Source: Blasia pusilla
Taxonomy: Eukaryota > Marchantiophyta > Marchantiopsida > Blasiales
Assembly (NCBI GenBank): GCA_050084515.1
Contig: CM114274.1
Coordinates: forward strand, 40,672,001-40,736,000
Direction: 5' to 3'
Length of the DNA stretch: 64,000 nucleotides
Of this stretch, positions 1 through 12,400 are shown piece after piece. Each line of letters starts with the position of its first letter. Position 1 is the stretch's first letter. The position numbers and the translations under genes were made by a program. The notes below the pieces were generated by a model that was not told the origin of the DNA, did no database searches, and was given only the letters and a program-made list of their open reading frames with translations.

Positions 1-2253
1 AATGGTATGAGGTGACACGAGATCTTCCCGCTCCGCACCGTCGACACCAATTGGAAGTCTAGCTGGTTGTTTCTTCTCACTCGCCTACGCCATAAGAAAA
101 TCGGAACTCCCACAAGCAAAGCGAATAGCGCGGCCAGCGAAAGCCCCATCGCCAGCCAGATCCATCGCCTGTCCGGTGCTGTGTGCATCCACAACATGAA
201 ACAGCGGACGCAAGTGAGTCGATCAGGCGCAAGTTTCAAATAAGGATTGTCGACAGACTCAACTGCCACCTTCATACACAAGTATCGTTCCATAGCCATA
301 CAACAAATGCTGCAATATGTATGTTGACTGAACTCGTTCAGACGCGTATCCGGAGATACCTGGGGGGCACTGGGGAAGTTTGAAAGCGATAGTGTCGTTG
401 GAGCAAAGACCTTCGTTGCCTCCGCTGAATGCGTATGTGAAGTTGCCACCCGTGGGAAATGACGGTAGACGACCGGTGAAACGATTGTTCGACAGATTCA
501 GATGCCGCAAGTGCTGGCCCGCAGCCAGTGCCGCGAGCGCCCCGGGGACAGGCCCAGAGAACTCGTTCATGGAAAGATTCAGGGTCTCCAGAGTCACCAG
601 AAACTGGAACAGACTGTCCGGAAGAGCTCCACTAATTGAGTTGTGACTCAAGTCCAGGGTTCCCAACATTTCCAGATCCGCAAACCCGGCCGGAATAGGA
701 CCCGTGAACGAATTGTTGTTCAGTAGAATTGTTTGCAGGTGCACGACATGATCTCTGTCTGAAACCGGATCAGGAAGCGGACCACTGATGTTGTTGTTCG
801 ACAGATCCACATACGTGACGTTCCCCGGGAAGGACTCTATTGGGCCGCTGAGCTTGTTATCATGAAAATCGAGACGGCTTCCGATTTCGCTCATAGCAAG
901 GACGTCAAGTTTGAGCGGATATACTCTATCCGGTTCCCTCGAAAGATTCAGCCACTGATCCACACGATCAAGCATGTTGTGAGACAGATCCAAGGTTGAC
1001 AAGAACGTCACCGCACCTTCGGGTGGAATCGGAATGCTGCCAACGAGATTGTTGCCTGAGAGATTCACGAAGACCAGAGTGTATGGACTACTAGCATCAT
1101 GCGAAAAGATCAGGCCTGAAGGAATTTCCCCGGTTAAGTCATTACACGCTAAAGATAGGGAGGAAAGTTTTCGATTTATGGAAGATGGTGCCCCTGTTAC
1201 GATCGATCCCTCCTTTACGAGGGCACTCAAAGGGCCAATTAATCGATTCTCATCTGCCTGCAGCGTCTCCAGTTGATCCAGATTACTCAGAGCTGTCAAA
1301 TTTCCTGTGAGCTGGTTGCCTCTCAGATACACAGCCCGAAGCGTTTTCATGCTCTCGAGTGGCTTCAAATCTCCCGTCAAGTTATTGTAGGATAGCATAA
1401 TTGTGGTCAAATTCAGCCCCCGTAACGGAGCCAACGAACCTGTGAGCTCGTTTCCATATAATTGCACAAATGTAAGCTCCGATAGGTTCTGGAGAGGAGT
1501 CAAGTCACCTCGCAGCTTATACTCATCCGCTTGCAGGTAAGACAGCTGCGTCATACCTTCGATGAAGCTCAAGTCAGTTCCCGTGAAATCATTTCCTGAT
1601 AGATAGAGCTTTTGGAGCTGCGTGAAGCCTCGAAGGGCAAACAGATCTCCCGTCATATTGTTGGCAAACTGTAAGTCTAGCTCGACCATGCTGCTAGCAT
1701 TCAACTGTCTCAGGGTATCGAGTGTGCCGGTGACGTTGGTGTTGGACAGTCTCAGAGTGGTCAGTTTCTGCAACTTTCCTATACTCGTTGGAATGGAACC
1801 ACCTAGATACCAATTAGATTCAAAATCTAGAAACTCCAAGTTCTTAGCGTTGAATAATTCTGGTGGTATACTTCCGGTGAAATTACAGAAGCTCGCATCC
1901 AGGGTTCTCAGCTCGGTCAGAGCTCCGAGACGACCTGGCAGAAAACTTGAGATTTGAAATGGAATCCGAAGATATGTCACCACCTGCACAGGCTCAGGGA
2001 CTCCAGATCGATTCCTCAATTGGCACTCTACAACTGTCCAATCACACGGCTTTTTCGTAAAGTTGATAGCCCTGTCCAACGTTGCCCAGTCTGCTCCTGT
2101 ATCATTCATGTCCAAGATTGCCTCCCATAAAATGTTCTCATCGAAAGAGAGATTCTGAGCCTGCTCATGCACCACTCGAGCCCCGGAAGAGGCCAGAAAA
2201 CCATGCATCAACCACAACTGACAGAGCAATAGGCACGAAACACGAACCGCCAT
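1..2253 (-). CDS. LRR receptor-like kinase, kinase domain cut by window edge
   Basis: Membrane receptor kinase whose extracellular part would bind a ligand or co-receptor; the ligand is unknown. Exon 1 (2253 down to 360, 631 codons plus one base) starts at an ATG with a hydrophobic signal peptide, then an LRRNT-like cap with a Cys-Trp pair, then about 20 leucine-rich repeats of the LxxLxLxxNxLTG type rich in N-glycosylation sites. A GTATCT donor follows position 360 and an acceptor ends at 179, giving a 181-base phase-1 intron. Exon 2 (178 down to 1) encodes a transmembrane helix, a basic stop-transfer (RRRVRRN) and the juxtamembrane start. The kinase domain lies outside the window. Intron site, phase and flanking residues match the complete gene at 7357-10636, which supports the model. 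The frame is intact, so it is probably functional. Confidence 0.9.
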
Positions 2254-4269
2254 TGTTTCTCTTGTTTCTCTCTGTCTAACTAATGATCAGGAACGCTCGT
2301 TGTTGGATTCGGAGGGCTGTTTAATAGGCTCGAAGAACGCAAGAGTCACTTCCACGAACAGCTATGCTTGCTTCGAGTAGACATACTTATACATTCCCTA
2401 CTTCCCTCGTCCGTACACCAAACTCATCTTCACACATTCAGTTTTTCACGGGACCAACTTCACACTCACCTGCATCGGGTGCTGTTGTGCTCCTCTAGTC
2501 GTCACATCCTATGGATTGTGAAAGATGTAGATTCCTCATGATGAAACTTTAGACCATTCTATGGATTAAGATGATCCCGCGGATCTTCCCACATCTACGG
2601 TCTTCATTTCTCTGCATGTTATTAGGTGGAGAAATTACATTCTATTTAAAATTGAGGAAAATGGAACCAAAATATTTATTTTAAAATGGGACTGACTTTT
2701 GGAAGAGGATTTAAAAAATAAATCTTTTGGGGTTAAGAATCTTTCTCGTTCTCAATTACATAGGGAGTAAGTAATTAACTAGAGCCCCTATTTAGGGTTT
2801 TATAACTAAGCGACTAACACAAGAATAGGATTACGATTTGTGCCGTATGTTTGAATCTTGAGAAGAACACGAATCTAAGAATATTCATTCTCCCACGGTT
2901 ATTTTTACTGAGAAAATTCTAGAGATGCTAACATCCTAGTGCTGTTAAAAACTCTAGCATTTGGAATGAACCTGTGCCAAATATGTGTAATTAACACATA
3001 TTTACGTACGATAGACCACTTGTAACTAAAGAAATATGATAGACCACTTGTAACTAGATAGAAAGATGGTGAGATATGCTAAGAATAAGAAATTTACGGG
3101 TACGGAATATTTCAGAGTAAGACATGAAGGGACTAGGACCTATTTGCAATAAAATTAATGAAAGAGGAAAGGCCTTTGTGGAGATTGAAGGAAGAGTTTT
3201 AGACCATTGGAAATGAGAGTGGAGTTGTGAAGAACATTCCAAAGGATCTTATGAAACCATCATCATATTTGTCTTATTCACTTTTAATACCTATCCTAAT
3301 ATGCACAAGTTTAAATTATCTATCAATATAATAATTAAATTCCAAAACTGTAAGTCACATTTTAAATCGAAGGATCCTACTGGTAAAAAATGGGAGCCAC
3401 CATGTTAGTTAAGAGTTTGAAGAATGAAGGGCATCTTCGAATAACATAAGACGGCGGTTTCCTATGCCCGTTAGGGTGTACTTTCAACAAAATCTACTTA
3501 GGTTCACAATGACATTAGTTGAAATGATTGTTTTTACATTAACTTAGTTGACCCAAAGGAGTTTCCCTAGCCACTAGTGAAACTCACAAATTTTCTTCAA
3601 ACCTTATTAGAAGGTGAAATTCACATTTTTCTTAGAATTTTGTTTTTAAGAAATTAAATTTTTTTTCTTTAGCAACATGAACAGAATTATGCAATGGAAA
3701 CTTCTCACAGCCATTATGTTTTAAGATGGTCTCCATAAGGGAGGTTTATGGAAATGTGTCCAATCTATACTTGCTAAGTTTTGGATTACCAAGGAATATT
3801 TATAAATTTGAGTATCCCCAAATATCACTTAAAACATATATCTCTCATCCGGGATTCACATCTTTCTGTTTTTTTCTGTCTAGAACATGATGAACCATTG
3901 CACCTTACATACATGGCTAGAGTCCAAAGCAAAGAGAAATACTAGACATGAACTAGAGCTTATAATAAATGAAGATCATAGGTTTAACTTATGGGAAAGG
4001 GCATTTATTGATTATCCCATGGGTTAATAGAATTCTCCCTCCCACACATTTGAGTATAGGTGTGGACGAAGGATAAGTGTCATGAGGGAATGAAAATATA
4101 ATATACCGAAATGGAAGATAGGACCATAATTTATTTTTGAGTGAAATGTTTTTCTCTCAATTTGCAAATCAAGGAGGATGATAGTAACGCTCTATTCTAA
4201 ACAAAGTCATGCCACTACGGCTGTAGTCGGGGAGAATAGTACTTGCATACTAATATCCTGCAAATCTAG

Positions 4270-4329
4270 ATCTGTGCTTGCTCCGCCGCCGCCTCCTCAA
4301 TCTGTGCTTGCTCCGCCGCCGCCTCCTCA
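4270..4329. repeat. two-copy 30-base tandem repeat, CCG-rich
   Basis: Two adjacent, identical 30-base units at 4270-4299 and 4300-4329, each containing a CCGCCGCCGCC-type core in otherwise AT-rich DNA. In one frame it would encode polyproline, but the surrounding frame is short and there is no other sign of a gene. Confidence 0.85.
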
Positions 4330-4669
4330 GACTCCAAGAGTTTTGACTGTTGGGGTGGACAATCAAATATACGGCCGGATATGTACAATTACGTACGCAC
4401 CGGATCTGGAAGCCAACACCACAAGAGTCAACACCACAAGAGTCAGTTTCATGTGGAGGACACAGTGAGTGAAACTGTGAGAGTGCCTTTCCCCCGTAAG
4501 TCCGCTTATCCAAGCTTTTCTCGCTGGCAAGTTGGCCACAACTTTCCGGCACATGTACGGAACCTTGATGCCCGGGGAAGTCATGGTCTGTGGTCCATGT
4601 TTGACCCCTGGTACATTCATTAGCTGCATCTACGTGCTTTATCTATGTACAACAATGAAATAGTCATGA

Positions 4670-5050
4670 CAGTGGCGAGCCACAAGAGATGGAAGTGTGA
4701 TGCGTTTCCAGGGGCATTAGACATTCTAGTACAGAGTGGTAGTGGCTGGCGTGGAGGAGACACTTATAAGATTTTAATACGTGTGTGTGAATCGCCATTA
4801 CAAATGTCGGAGGCTTGAAAGTTTCGTGAAAAGGAAAATGCCGTAACACTCTGAGGTCCGACGGATGACCCATGAGAGAGACTAAGTCTTGCGTGCAAGT
4901 TTACTGTGTCAAGAATTTGGACAACGACCTTGAGAAGTTTTGTCCGTTTCTGTTTCTACGTTCAGAAATGCAGAAACGGAAGTTGGGACAGTACCAAACG
5001 TAACACTTCCCAGTTTTCACTGATTTTCACCTCAGTACCATTGCGGCATA
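4670..5050. repeat. upstream segment duplicated near 45.7-46.9 kb
   Basis: Several stretches occur in the same order in the region upstream of the dead receptor copy: the 'ttagacattct' and 'tggaggagaca' words, the 'agtttcgtga' word with 'aacactctga' after it, and the 'aaacggaagtt' and 'taacacttcc' words. The shared order on the 5' side of both the gene at 7357 and the pseudogene at 49868 points to a block duplication including upstream DNA, later broken by insertions. Confidence 0.55.
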
Positions 5051-7001
5051 CGATTCTCTTTTAATTTAATTTCTGGTCTCCTTGCTCCATTGAAGACGAA
5101 GTTTTCATCCTCTGCCACTCGCATGCACTGTCGATTTGAGGCTAGTCAATCAGCCAGGAAAAAGGTACAAACCTTCATTCAGCCGTACAGTCTCCACCCG
5201 TCTTTCTCGGCCCTGGAATTTCTGTGCCATTTGATCAGATTCGATCGAGAGCCTAGCAGCCCTAGCTAGCTAGCTGTTAATATGACAACTGGAGTACCTC
5301 ATGGCATTCGAGTCCCCTTTGTAAGCTGTCAACGCTGGAAATTGACTCAAGGACTGGTATGCTCCTTCACAAGTCTCATAGAGTGCTCTCGGCAGAATGC
5401 CCCGCCACGGAAATGTAGATCAATGAGATCAGCACTCCATGGACGTGAATCGCTTAGCCTTGCACATCTCATAGTTGTGATCGATCTGTCAGATTGAAGG
5501 ATTGCACATGCAGTTGCATCGAGTATAGGTGAATATTGTTAAGGGCTAAAACAGTCAAGACACTCACCACCATAACAGTCCACAGTAAGCATGGAATCTG
5601 ACTGTGGGTAGCTACTTACCTGCGCGTTGACCCGCAAAGTGCGTGTGTTTGCTTCGCAACTGTATAAGCAACTTCTTCCGCCATGACTCCCCAAATGTTG
5701 ATGGAGCGTACACCCAGGAGGATCGCATTTGAAGCGATCAAGTCTGGAACAAGTCACTTAATATAGTCATTGAAGATAAGGTAAATGATTCCTTAAGAGA
5801 AGCAGGTATCGGATTTGAGTAATTATTGGAGACAGAAGAGGGGAAAGAAAGTGGTAATTATTGGAGATTGACACATGTCCTTTCTGGCCTGTCTAACCCA
5901 ATAGGATTTTATAATTTAAAATACATAGCTAGTGTGAAATGATAAAAAAAGGGGTATTTATTATATTAACTAGGCAGAAACTTAGGTCCTTATTCTATGG
6001 GTACTTCTTAAGATCTAAAATGTATCCTAGGTTAGAGTAGTTGTATCCCAACTTATAGTATGGTATTTAAAGTAACTCATTTGTATAAACCTCTTACTAT
6101 ACTTCTATCAAACATGTTGGGTTTATACATAGTTTGCTGTTGCTTACTTCTATTTATATGTGTGGAAGCATATTGTTATTCCTATTGAAAATTTTAGTGG
6201 GCTAGTAATGAAAGCGAGAATTACTCGGATAAAAGTGAAAATAATTTATAAAGTATTTACTCTACCACAACCTGGTAAGCATCTCTTTTCCATGTCTTAA
6301 TTGGATAAAACAACCAAAGAGAGAAAATAAGAAAATTTCTTGAAGTTATTTGATCGTAAGTCCTCTATTATTGGGTTAGTGGAATCCTTTCTCCACACGT
6401 AATTTTATGTGATGGCTTGGGCATATAAACCATGATAACACAACAAAATAAAATGTCAATGAACAAGAGAGAAAAGGTCATAGGCCCTTAGGTAAGGGGG
6501 GAAGCATTCTTTAATCAAGTTTCCAAAAGAATTAGAGTCATAAGGAGTTAGAATAGGAGGATTGATTTATCTTTTTACCCATATAAACTCTGGGAAATAT
6601 GAGCTGCAATACCTCTATTAGAGGAGTAGTGACTTGCGTGTCTAGCCTCTAATTATAATAAAGTGGATTTTTTTGAGATTCAAGTATCCTTTTTAAATTT
6701 TCGTAAAGCATGTGTCCATGTTTTTACACTTATTTTTCTTTAAATATTTTTACCCAAGATGTGCCCTCTTTTGTACATTTAAGTCTTGCAATTGGGAATT
6801 TATGTATAGGAAAGTGATTTTTTCAATTAAAAATTAAAGATAAATTTTCAAAATGGTTTGGGTCCATTAAAGATTCTACATGTTTCCAAGTTTTCTTTTA
6901 AGACAGTTTAGTAAGAATAAAATAAAACTTAGTATCCTTGGTAACATAACTCGATGTGGTTGGTATATATAAACCTATAACGTACCGTTTTTTTATATGT
7001 A

Positions 7002-7010
7002 CTATATAAA
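7002..7010 (+). promoter_or_regulatory. candidate TATA box of the plus-strand receptor kinase
   Basis: CTATATAAA sits about 350 bases before the ATG at 7357. The same motif followed by similar downstream sequence ('ggttctagt...') precedes the degenerate copy near 49510, so it is conserved between paralogous promoters. The transcription start is not shown directly. Confidence 0.5.
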
Positions 7011-7078
7011 ACGGTGGTTGGTTCTAGTGCCCTGATTGCGTGTTGCCGTGTAATTTGGAGACAACAACAACGCAGGAT

Positions 7079-7138
7079 CACTATGAATCCCATGTGTTCA
7101 TGCACATGGGATTCATAGTGAATCCCATGTGCATGAAC
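7079..7138. repeat. overlapping perfect inverted repeats in the 5' leader
   Basis: An 18-19-base motif is present three times in alternating orientation. Positions 7079-7096 pair perfectly with 7103-7120 (6-base loop). Positions 7096-7114 pair perfectly with 7120-7138 (5-base loop). The two hairpins share the middle arm and exclude each other. It lies between the candidate TATA box and the start codon, so it may be transcribed as leader RNA. The paralogous leader at about 49.65 kb lacks the array. Confidence 0.85.
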
Positions 7139-7356
7139 AGGTCCTTAAGAATCTTAAGGACATAAACGAAAAAGGTGGGAGGAAACCGAGATATCAAGAA
7201 TTACTACACAGCAAGTAGCTATGTGTAGGTAGAAGATGGGAGGTATAAGAATGTCTTCCTGAGGCTAGCTAAAGCTGTTCGCGAACGTATGTCTCATGTT
7301 CTCCGAACCCATTGTTGAACGGAACTGGTACGTGATGATAGTTGAGTTAAAAGTCA

Positions 7357-10300
7357 ATGGAGATCCGTATTTCGTACCAGCTTTTGTGTCAGTTTTGGTT
7401 ACTATGTGTTTTTTCTGCTGAGTTTGGAGTCGCCGAGGCTCAAGATCTAGACATCTCTTTCGATGAGAATATTTTATTGGAGATCGTCAAGGACTTGAAT
7501 AACTCAGGATCAGACCAGGGGGTAATGGATAATGCTTTCGACTTTGCGAATAAGCCCTGCTCTTGGGTTGGCGTAGTGTGCTCATCGCTCAATCGATCTG
7601 GATTCACTAAACCTCAGCAGGTGGTGACATATCTTTCGTTTCCAAGAAGGCTGCGAGGTCGTGTACCAGGTCGTCTCGGAACTCTAGCCTACCTCGAAAC
7701 CTTATATTTGATTGGGTGTGATTTCACTGGTAGCATACCACCGGAGTTATTCAACGCTACTAGCTTAAAGTACTTGTCATTTGAAGAAAATTATCGTCTG
7801 AGTGGTTCCCTCCCGATGAGCATTGGAAAGTTGCAGAAGTTGACCTCTCTGTCTATATCCTACACAAATGTGCGCGGCACACTTGAGACTGTGGAGCAGC
7901 AGCTGAATCAAACCAGCATGACCAAACTAGACCTAAGTTTCAACAATATGACGGGAGATTTATATTATCTTCAAGGCTTCACGCGGCTTACAGAGCTGAC
8001 TCTGTCAGGCAGTCAATTCATGGGAGCGAACTTGAGCTTTCTCCAAGGTATGGAGCAGCTGTATTACTTGTATCTGGCAGGTTATAAGCTGGGAGGCGAT
8101 CTGACTCCCCTCCAGAACCTCACGAACCTCATAGAGGTGGACTTAGATGATAACGAGCTCACAGGTTCATTGCTTCCTTTGCAATCGGCCTTGAACCTGA
8201 CTAAAATTAGTCTATCAGGCAATAGTGTCAGTGGGGATTTGAGTCCGCTCAAAAGCCTCACAAGTGTTTCTTCTTTGGACCTGACCGGTAACCAACTAGC
8301 AGGAGATTTAAATCCCCTCCGAGACCTTTTCCTTCTCGGAAATTTGCTTCTGAGCAAGAACCGGCTCACGGGAGATTTGACAGCCCTCAGACAATTGGAT
8401 AAACTGTCACTTCTCGACATGGGTGAAAATAGATTGAATGGTTCATTGAGTTCTTTCCTGGTGACGAGCACGACAGGCTTACCCACTTTAAGAAGTCAAG
8501 ACCATCTCTATCACTTCTCTTTGGCATTTAACAACTTCACAGGGGAAATTCCTCCCGGTCTAATCTATTCTCTAGATGCTAGGCACGTATACTCCACCGT
8601 CCTCGTGAATCTCTCCGGTAATAGTCTCATTGGCAGCATTCCTATTCCACCGGAGGTTTGGCTGACGGACGTATTGTTCCCTTTGATCACTTTGGACCTA
8701 TCTCACAACATGCTCGAAAGTGTGGATCAGTGGGTAAATGATTCCAGAACACCCAATACAGTTTATCCCCTGCAATTTAGTGTCCTTAGAACGTCTTCGT
8801 TTGGAGGACAGATCTTCCTCGATCACAACAAGTTAAGCGGCCCGATAGAGTCCTTCCCGCAGAACGCGTTCCTTGTGGATCTGTCACACAATAATCTCAG
8901 CGGAAGGATTCCGGGCCCGCAACACGAAGCAGGTCAGTCCGGTCGAATGACAGACCTTCTGCTGAGCTACAATTACTTTACGGGTCCTATACCACCAGGG
9001 CTCGGAAAGGAGGGAAAGCTGAAGACCCTGGACTTGAGTCACAACATGCTAAGTGGAGCTCTCTCTGACGACCTGTTTGAGTACACATTGAGTCTGCAAA
9101 CCCTGAATCTTTCCGCGAACAGCTTTTATGGGTTTGTCCCCGAAAGGCTCGCCACACTGGCTGAGGAGAAGCGCTTGCAGATTGTGGATTTGTCGAATAA
9201 CAATTTCACCGGTCGTCTGCCAGAATTTCCGACGGTTGGCAACTTCACATACAGATTCAGCGGAGGCAACCAAGGGCTTTGTACGAACGAGACGATGCAT
9301 TTCGAGCTCCCAGCGTGTCCGCCGGCAGGTATCTCCGTGTATGCTCGAACGCACGCATGCAAGAGAGGTTTCAATTTATGTTCCGATCGCTCGGTAGCTA
9401 TGGTTGTAGTCTCTTTTCTTACGTTGAGGGCGCAGGAAATGGAGTCTCTTTTCTCATATTGTGTCCTTCGGAAATGCCTTAACTCTCCCAAGGCCCACTG
9501 ACTGCTCGTAAGTCTTGTCGGATGTTGCGTTTTGGATTGCCACAGCGGATGGAGGAGCAAAGAGAAGGCGAAGACTCGTATTGTCTCTGGGGTTGTCACT
9601 GGCGTCACTGTTGGTTATCGCCGTGGGGGGTGCGGTTTTCTTATGGCATCGGCAGGTGAGGAGAAATACCCAGATGGACTTCCAATTGGTGTCCACCGTG
9701 CAGAGTGGGGCGATCTCCTGTCACCTGATACCGTTCAGGGATCTCCGCAAGGCGACCAACAACTTTTCTCCTAGTGCTGAAATCGGGGGCGGAGCATTTG
9801 GCACAGTTTACAAGGGGGAATTGGATGGGAGAGAAGTTGCCCTGAAGAGGAGCATGTACGAGGTCCAATCGCCGGAATCGAAGGCGCAGTTCATGAACGA
9901 GGTGCAGATCCTGTCAATGGTGAATCACCGGAATCTCGTGAGCTTCGTAGGCTGCTGTTTGACTCGGAAGGAAGCCATTCTGGTCTTCGAATACATGCCA
10001 CGAGGAACACTGGCAGAGCATCTGCACCGGAAAATTCGGCAGCCACTCGACTGGAACGAGCGTCTCAACATAGCAATCTCGACCGCAGAGGCACTTTCCT
10101 ACTTGCACTCGGCAGCCAATCCTCCCATTTTCCACCGAGACGTCAAATCAGCCAACATTCTACTCGACGACCGTCTTGACGCTAAAGTCGCAGACTTTGG
10201 GATTTCCAAGCTCGTCAATCTGGATATGACCCATGTGACCACCATGAGGATCCAAGGGACCCCAGGCTACATAGACCCCGAGTACTACTACACATTCCAG

Positions 10301-10636
10301 CTGACAGACAAGAGCGACGTGTACAGCTACGGCGTCGTCCTGTTGGAGTTGATCACGGCTCAAGCTCCGGTGGACCACAGCCGGGGCGATAGAGATAGCA
10401 ATCTGGTTCATATGGCGTCGCATCTCATCAAGACAGATGCCTTACAACTGATGTTGGATCCTACCCTCATCACATCATTTACATGTGAAGTCGCCGTGAG
10501 AGAATCTATTATGAGGGTGGGGCGTCTGGCTCTCAGATGCGTGGAGGTCAACTCCACAGATCGACCGACCATGAAGGACATTTGGTCTGAGCTTGTGGAA
10601 ATCCGTGCCCAACAGCCTATTGATCGCCCCCGCTGA
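7357..10636 (+). CDS. LRR receptor-like protein kinase (complete, two exons)
   Basis: Single-pass plasma-membrane receptor kinase. Proposed CDS joins 7357-9328 and 9546-10636 (1020 aa) with a phase-1 intron (AG/GTATCT donor, CCACAG acceptor). Order: signal peptide (about 1-29), LRRNT-like cap, about 20 LRRs with many N-glycosylation sites, transmembrane helix near residues 668-691, basic stop-transfer, then a Ser/Thr kinase. Kinase landmarks are all present: glycine loop GGGAFGTVYKG, lysine in VALKR, C-helix Glu in NEVQIL, HRDVKSAN catalytic loop (an RD kinase), DFG, and GTPGYIDPEY before helix F. The start gives a good signal peptide. Without splicing exon 1 runs to an early stop after the LRRs, so intron retention would give a secreted LRR protein. 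Most similar here to the gene at 1-2253. Ligand unknown. Confidence 0.93.
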
Positions 10637-11640
10637 AGGCAAGGCTAGATGGCTGGAATCCTTTCGGTAGATTTCTTTCTCCGCGTTGAAGCTGCATTAA
10701 TATGTGTATATGCATCGATTTGTAATCCAGTCTATAGGTCAATGTACAGAACTTTAAGTTTTCCGCGACTGTCCATGTGCCCCAGCGCGACACCAATGCA
10801 AGATCGATCAGATGTTCTTTATAGCTAGCTATGTCGGATGTTTTTCTATACAGGAGAGTGCAGTCGAATGATCGAAGTGGAAACCGAGAAAGCTTGTGTA
10901 GTATCGACTTTTGAACGGCGTCACCATGAATGGAAACTTTGGATGTAAATATAGAACCTCCTAACATGACCACAACACCAATCCAATGCTAGATCTTACG
11001 TCTCGATCAGACATGTGGGGTCGTGCAGTTGTAATTACGCATCTACTTCAGCATTGACGCTGCGCTCTTCCTCTCCAAACTGCCTTGTATGAATGAATGC
11101 AATAAGAATACGGTTCATGGAAATCCGCACCAAACAGCCTATTGATCGCCCCCCCCTGAAAACGCAAGGCTAGATGGCCGGAATCCTTTGGTCGATTTCT
11201 TTCTCCCTATTGAAGCTGCATAAATGTGTGTATATGCATCGCTTTGACGTTGTACATGACTTCATTTTTTCATTTCCGCGACTGTATATGTGCCCCGAGC
11301 GCGACAACATTGCAAGAGTCGAATACGAAAACGAAATAAGAATATGCACGAAGATTAGTGTGGTCCGATGTCGGCAAGATGAAATAAACGTAGAGTGGCG
11401 AGAGGGTGGTGAGGAGTGATTCAAGTAGAAAGTCGGATGTTCTTTACAGCTAGCTACAATAGATGCATTTTTTCTACAAGAATACACAAGACATCGCTGT
11501 CCTGCCCTGGGAATGCATCCAATCGAAACCGCGAAAGCTTTGGAATCTCGACTATGAATGAAAACTATGGTTAACTTGATCACAACATCAATCCGTGTCT
11601 GCATGGGATCTCTCGATCAGAAATGTGTGTCACGACATAA
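10597..11640 (+). repeat. tandem duplication of the kinase gene's 3' end and 3' UTR
   Basis: The last codons, stop and about 430 bases of trailing sequence of the receptor kinase recur about 522 bases downstream (10597 onward matches 11119 onward): the 'acagcctattgatcgcccc' stretch, the 'aaggctagatgg' stretch, 'atgtgtatatgcatcg', 'ttccgcgactgt', 'gatgttcttta.agctagct' and a 'ctcgatcaga' block in the same order. The second copy has an extra insert near 11.32-11.43 kb and many substitutions, so the duplication is old. It holds no complete gene. Confidence 0.8.
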
Positions 11641-11679
11641 CATCATTGTAGTAATTAGTAATTACAACTCCGCGGCTCG

Positions 11680-12400
11680 TCCGGAACAATCCATTTTGAA
11701 TTGAAGTTCCATTATAGGTTTAAGGGCAGGGCGCGGGTTTTCAGGTTTTGGTGGTAAATCCACTTGAAACTTTATACGTGCGCCTACTTACTCGTCCACA
11801 TCATATTTTAACAACACTAATAATCAAAAGAACCCAAGATTAAAAGGCGCGGGTCAATAGAAAATTCTATATATAATAGAATTAATCATGTTTACCAAAT
11901 GAAAATAGTTTGGCGACAACTCCATTCTACTTTAGTAACGAACTAAATACACTATGCATATCATTTCTACCAAATTTCAATTCAAAATGACATATTTGGA
12001 CAAGATGAAAAATGGAAAAAACCCATTTTGAATTGGAGGTTTAAGGGCACGGGTCAAAAGATGAGTTAATACATTTTGAGGTTTTGGTCACAACTCCATT
12101 GGATTTGAAACTTTGCAAAGAACTACACACACCCTCATAATCATTTCTACCAAGTTTGAACTCAAGATGACATACTTGATCAAGATGAAAAATGAAAAGA
12201 CCACATTCTCATTGAAGGTTAGTAATTTTTGAGGTTTTGATCACAACTCCATTTTATGTGAAACCTTGCAAGGGAGCTACATGCACCCAAGGGATTATGT
12301 ATAAAAATTTTCAATTGAAGATGACATACTTAGACAAGATGAAAAATGAAAGGATTCCATTTTCATTGGAGGTTTAATGGCATCGGTCAAATGTTCACGG
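11680..12400. repeat. degenerate tandem repeat, about 155-180-base units
   Basis: The words 'acaagatgaaaaatg' or 'tcaagatgaaaaatg' begin near 12001, 12181 and 12335. Each is followed by 'ccattttgaattggaggtt'-like sequence and then 'ttttgaggttttg.tcacaactccatt'. A more diverged unit precedes them near 11.69 kb. AT-rich, non-coding, about 3-4 units. Confidence 0.65.

Larger units (their letters stand above)
2254..7001. other. intergenic region between divergent receptor kinases
   Basis: About 4.7 kb of mostly AT-rich DNA separating the two head-to-head receptor kinase genes; both promoters must lie here. The short open frames look like chance. Recognisable parts are a 30-base tandem duplication near 4.3 kb and a segment at 4.67-5.05 kb that is repeated near 45.7-46.9 kb. 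I see no transposon ends or coding remnants in the remainder. Confidence 0.6.

Noticed and set aside
183-1957. Plus-strand frames of 66-111 codons antisense to the minus-strand receptor gene
   Set aside because: They are shadows of the LRR codon pattern, have no motifs, and overlap a well supported gene.
4178-4552. Proline-rich small protein at 4.2-4.5 kb
   Set aside because: The polyproline comes from a two-copy CCG repeat; both strands give similar-length frames and no conserved context is seen.
8082-9608. Minus-strand frames of up to 160 codons opposite the plus-strand receptor kinase
   Set aside because: Antisense shadows of LRR and intron sequence; no signal peptide or domain.
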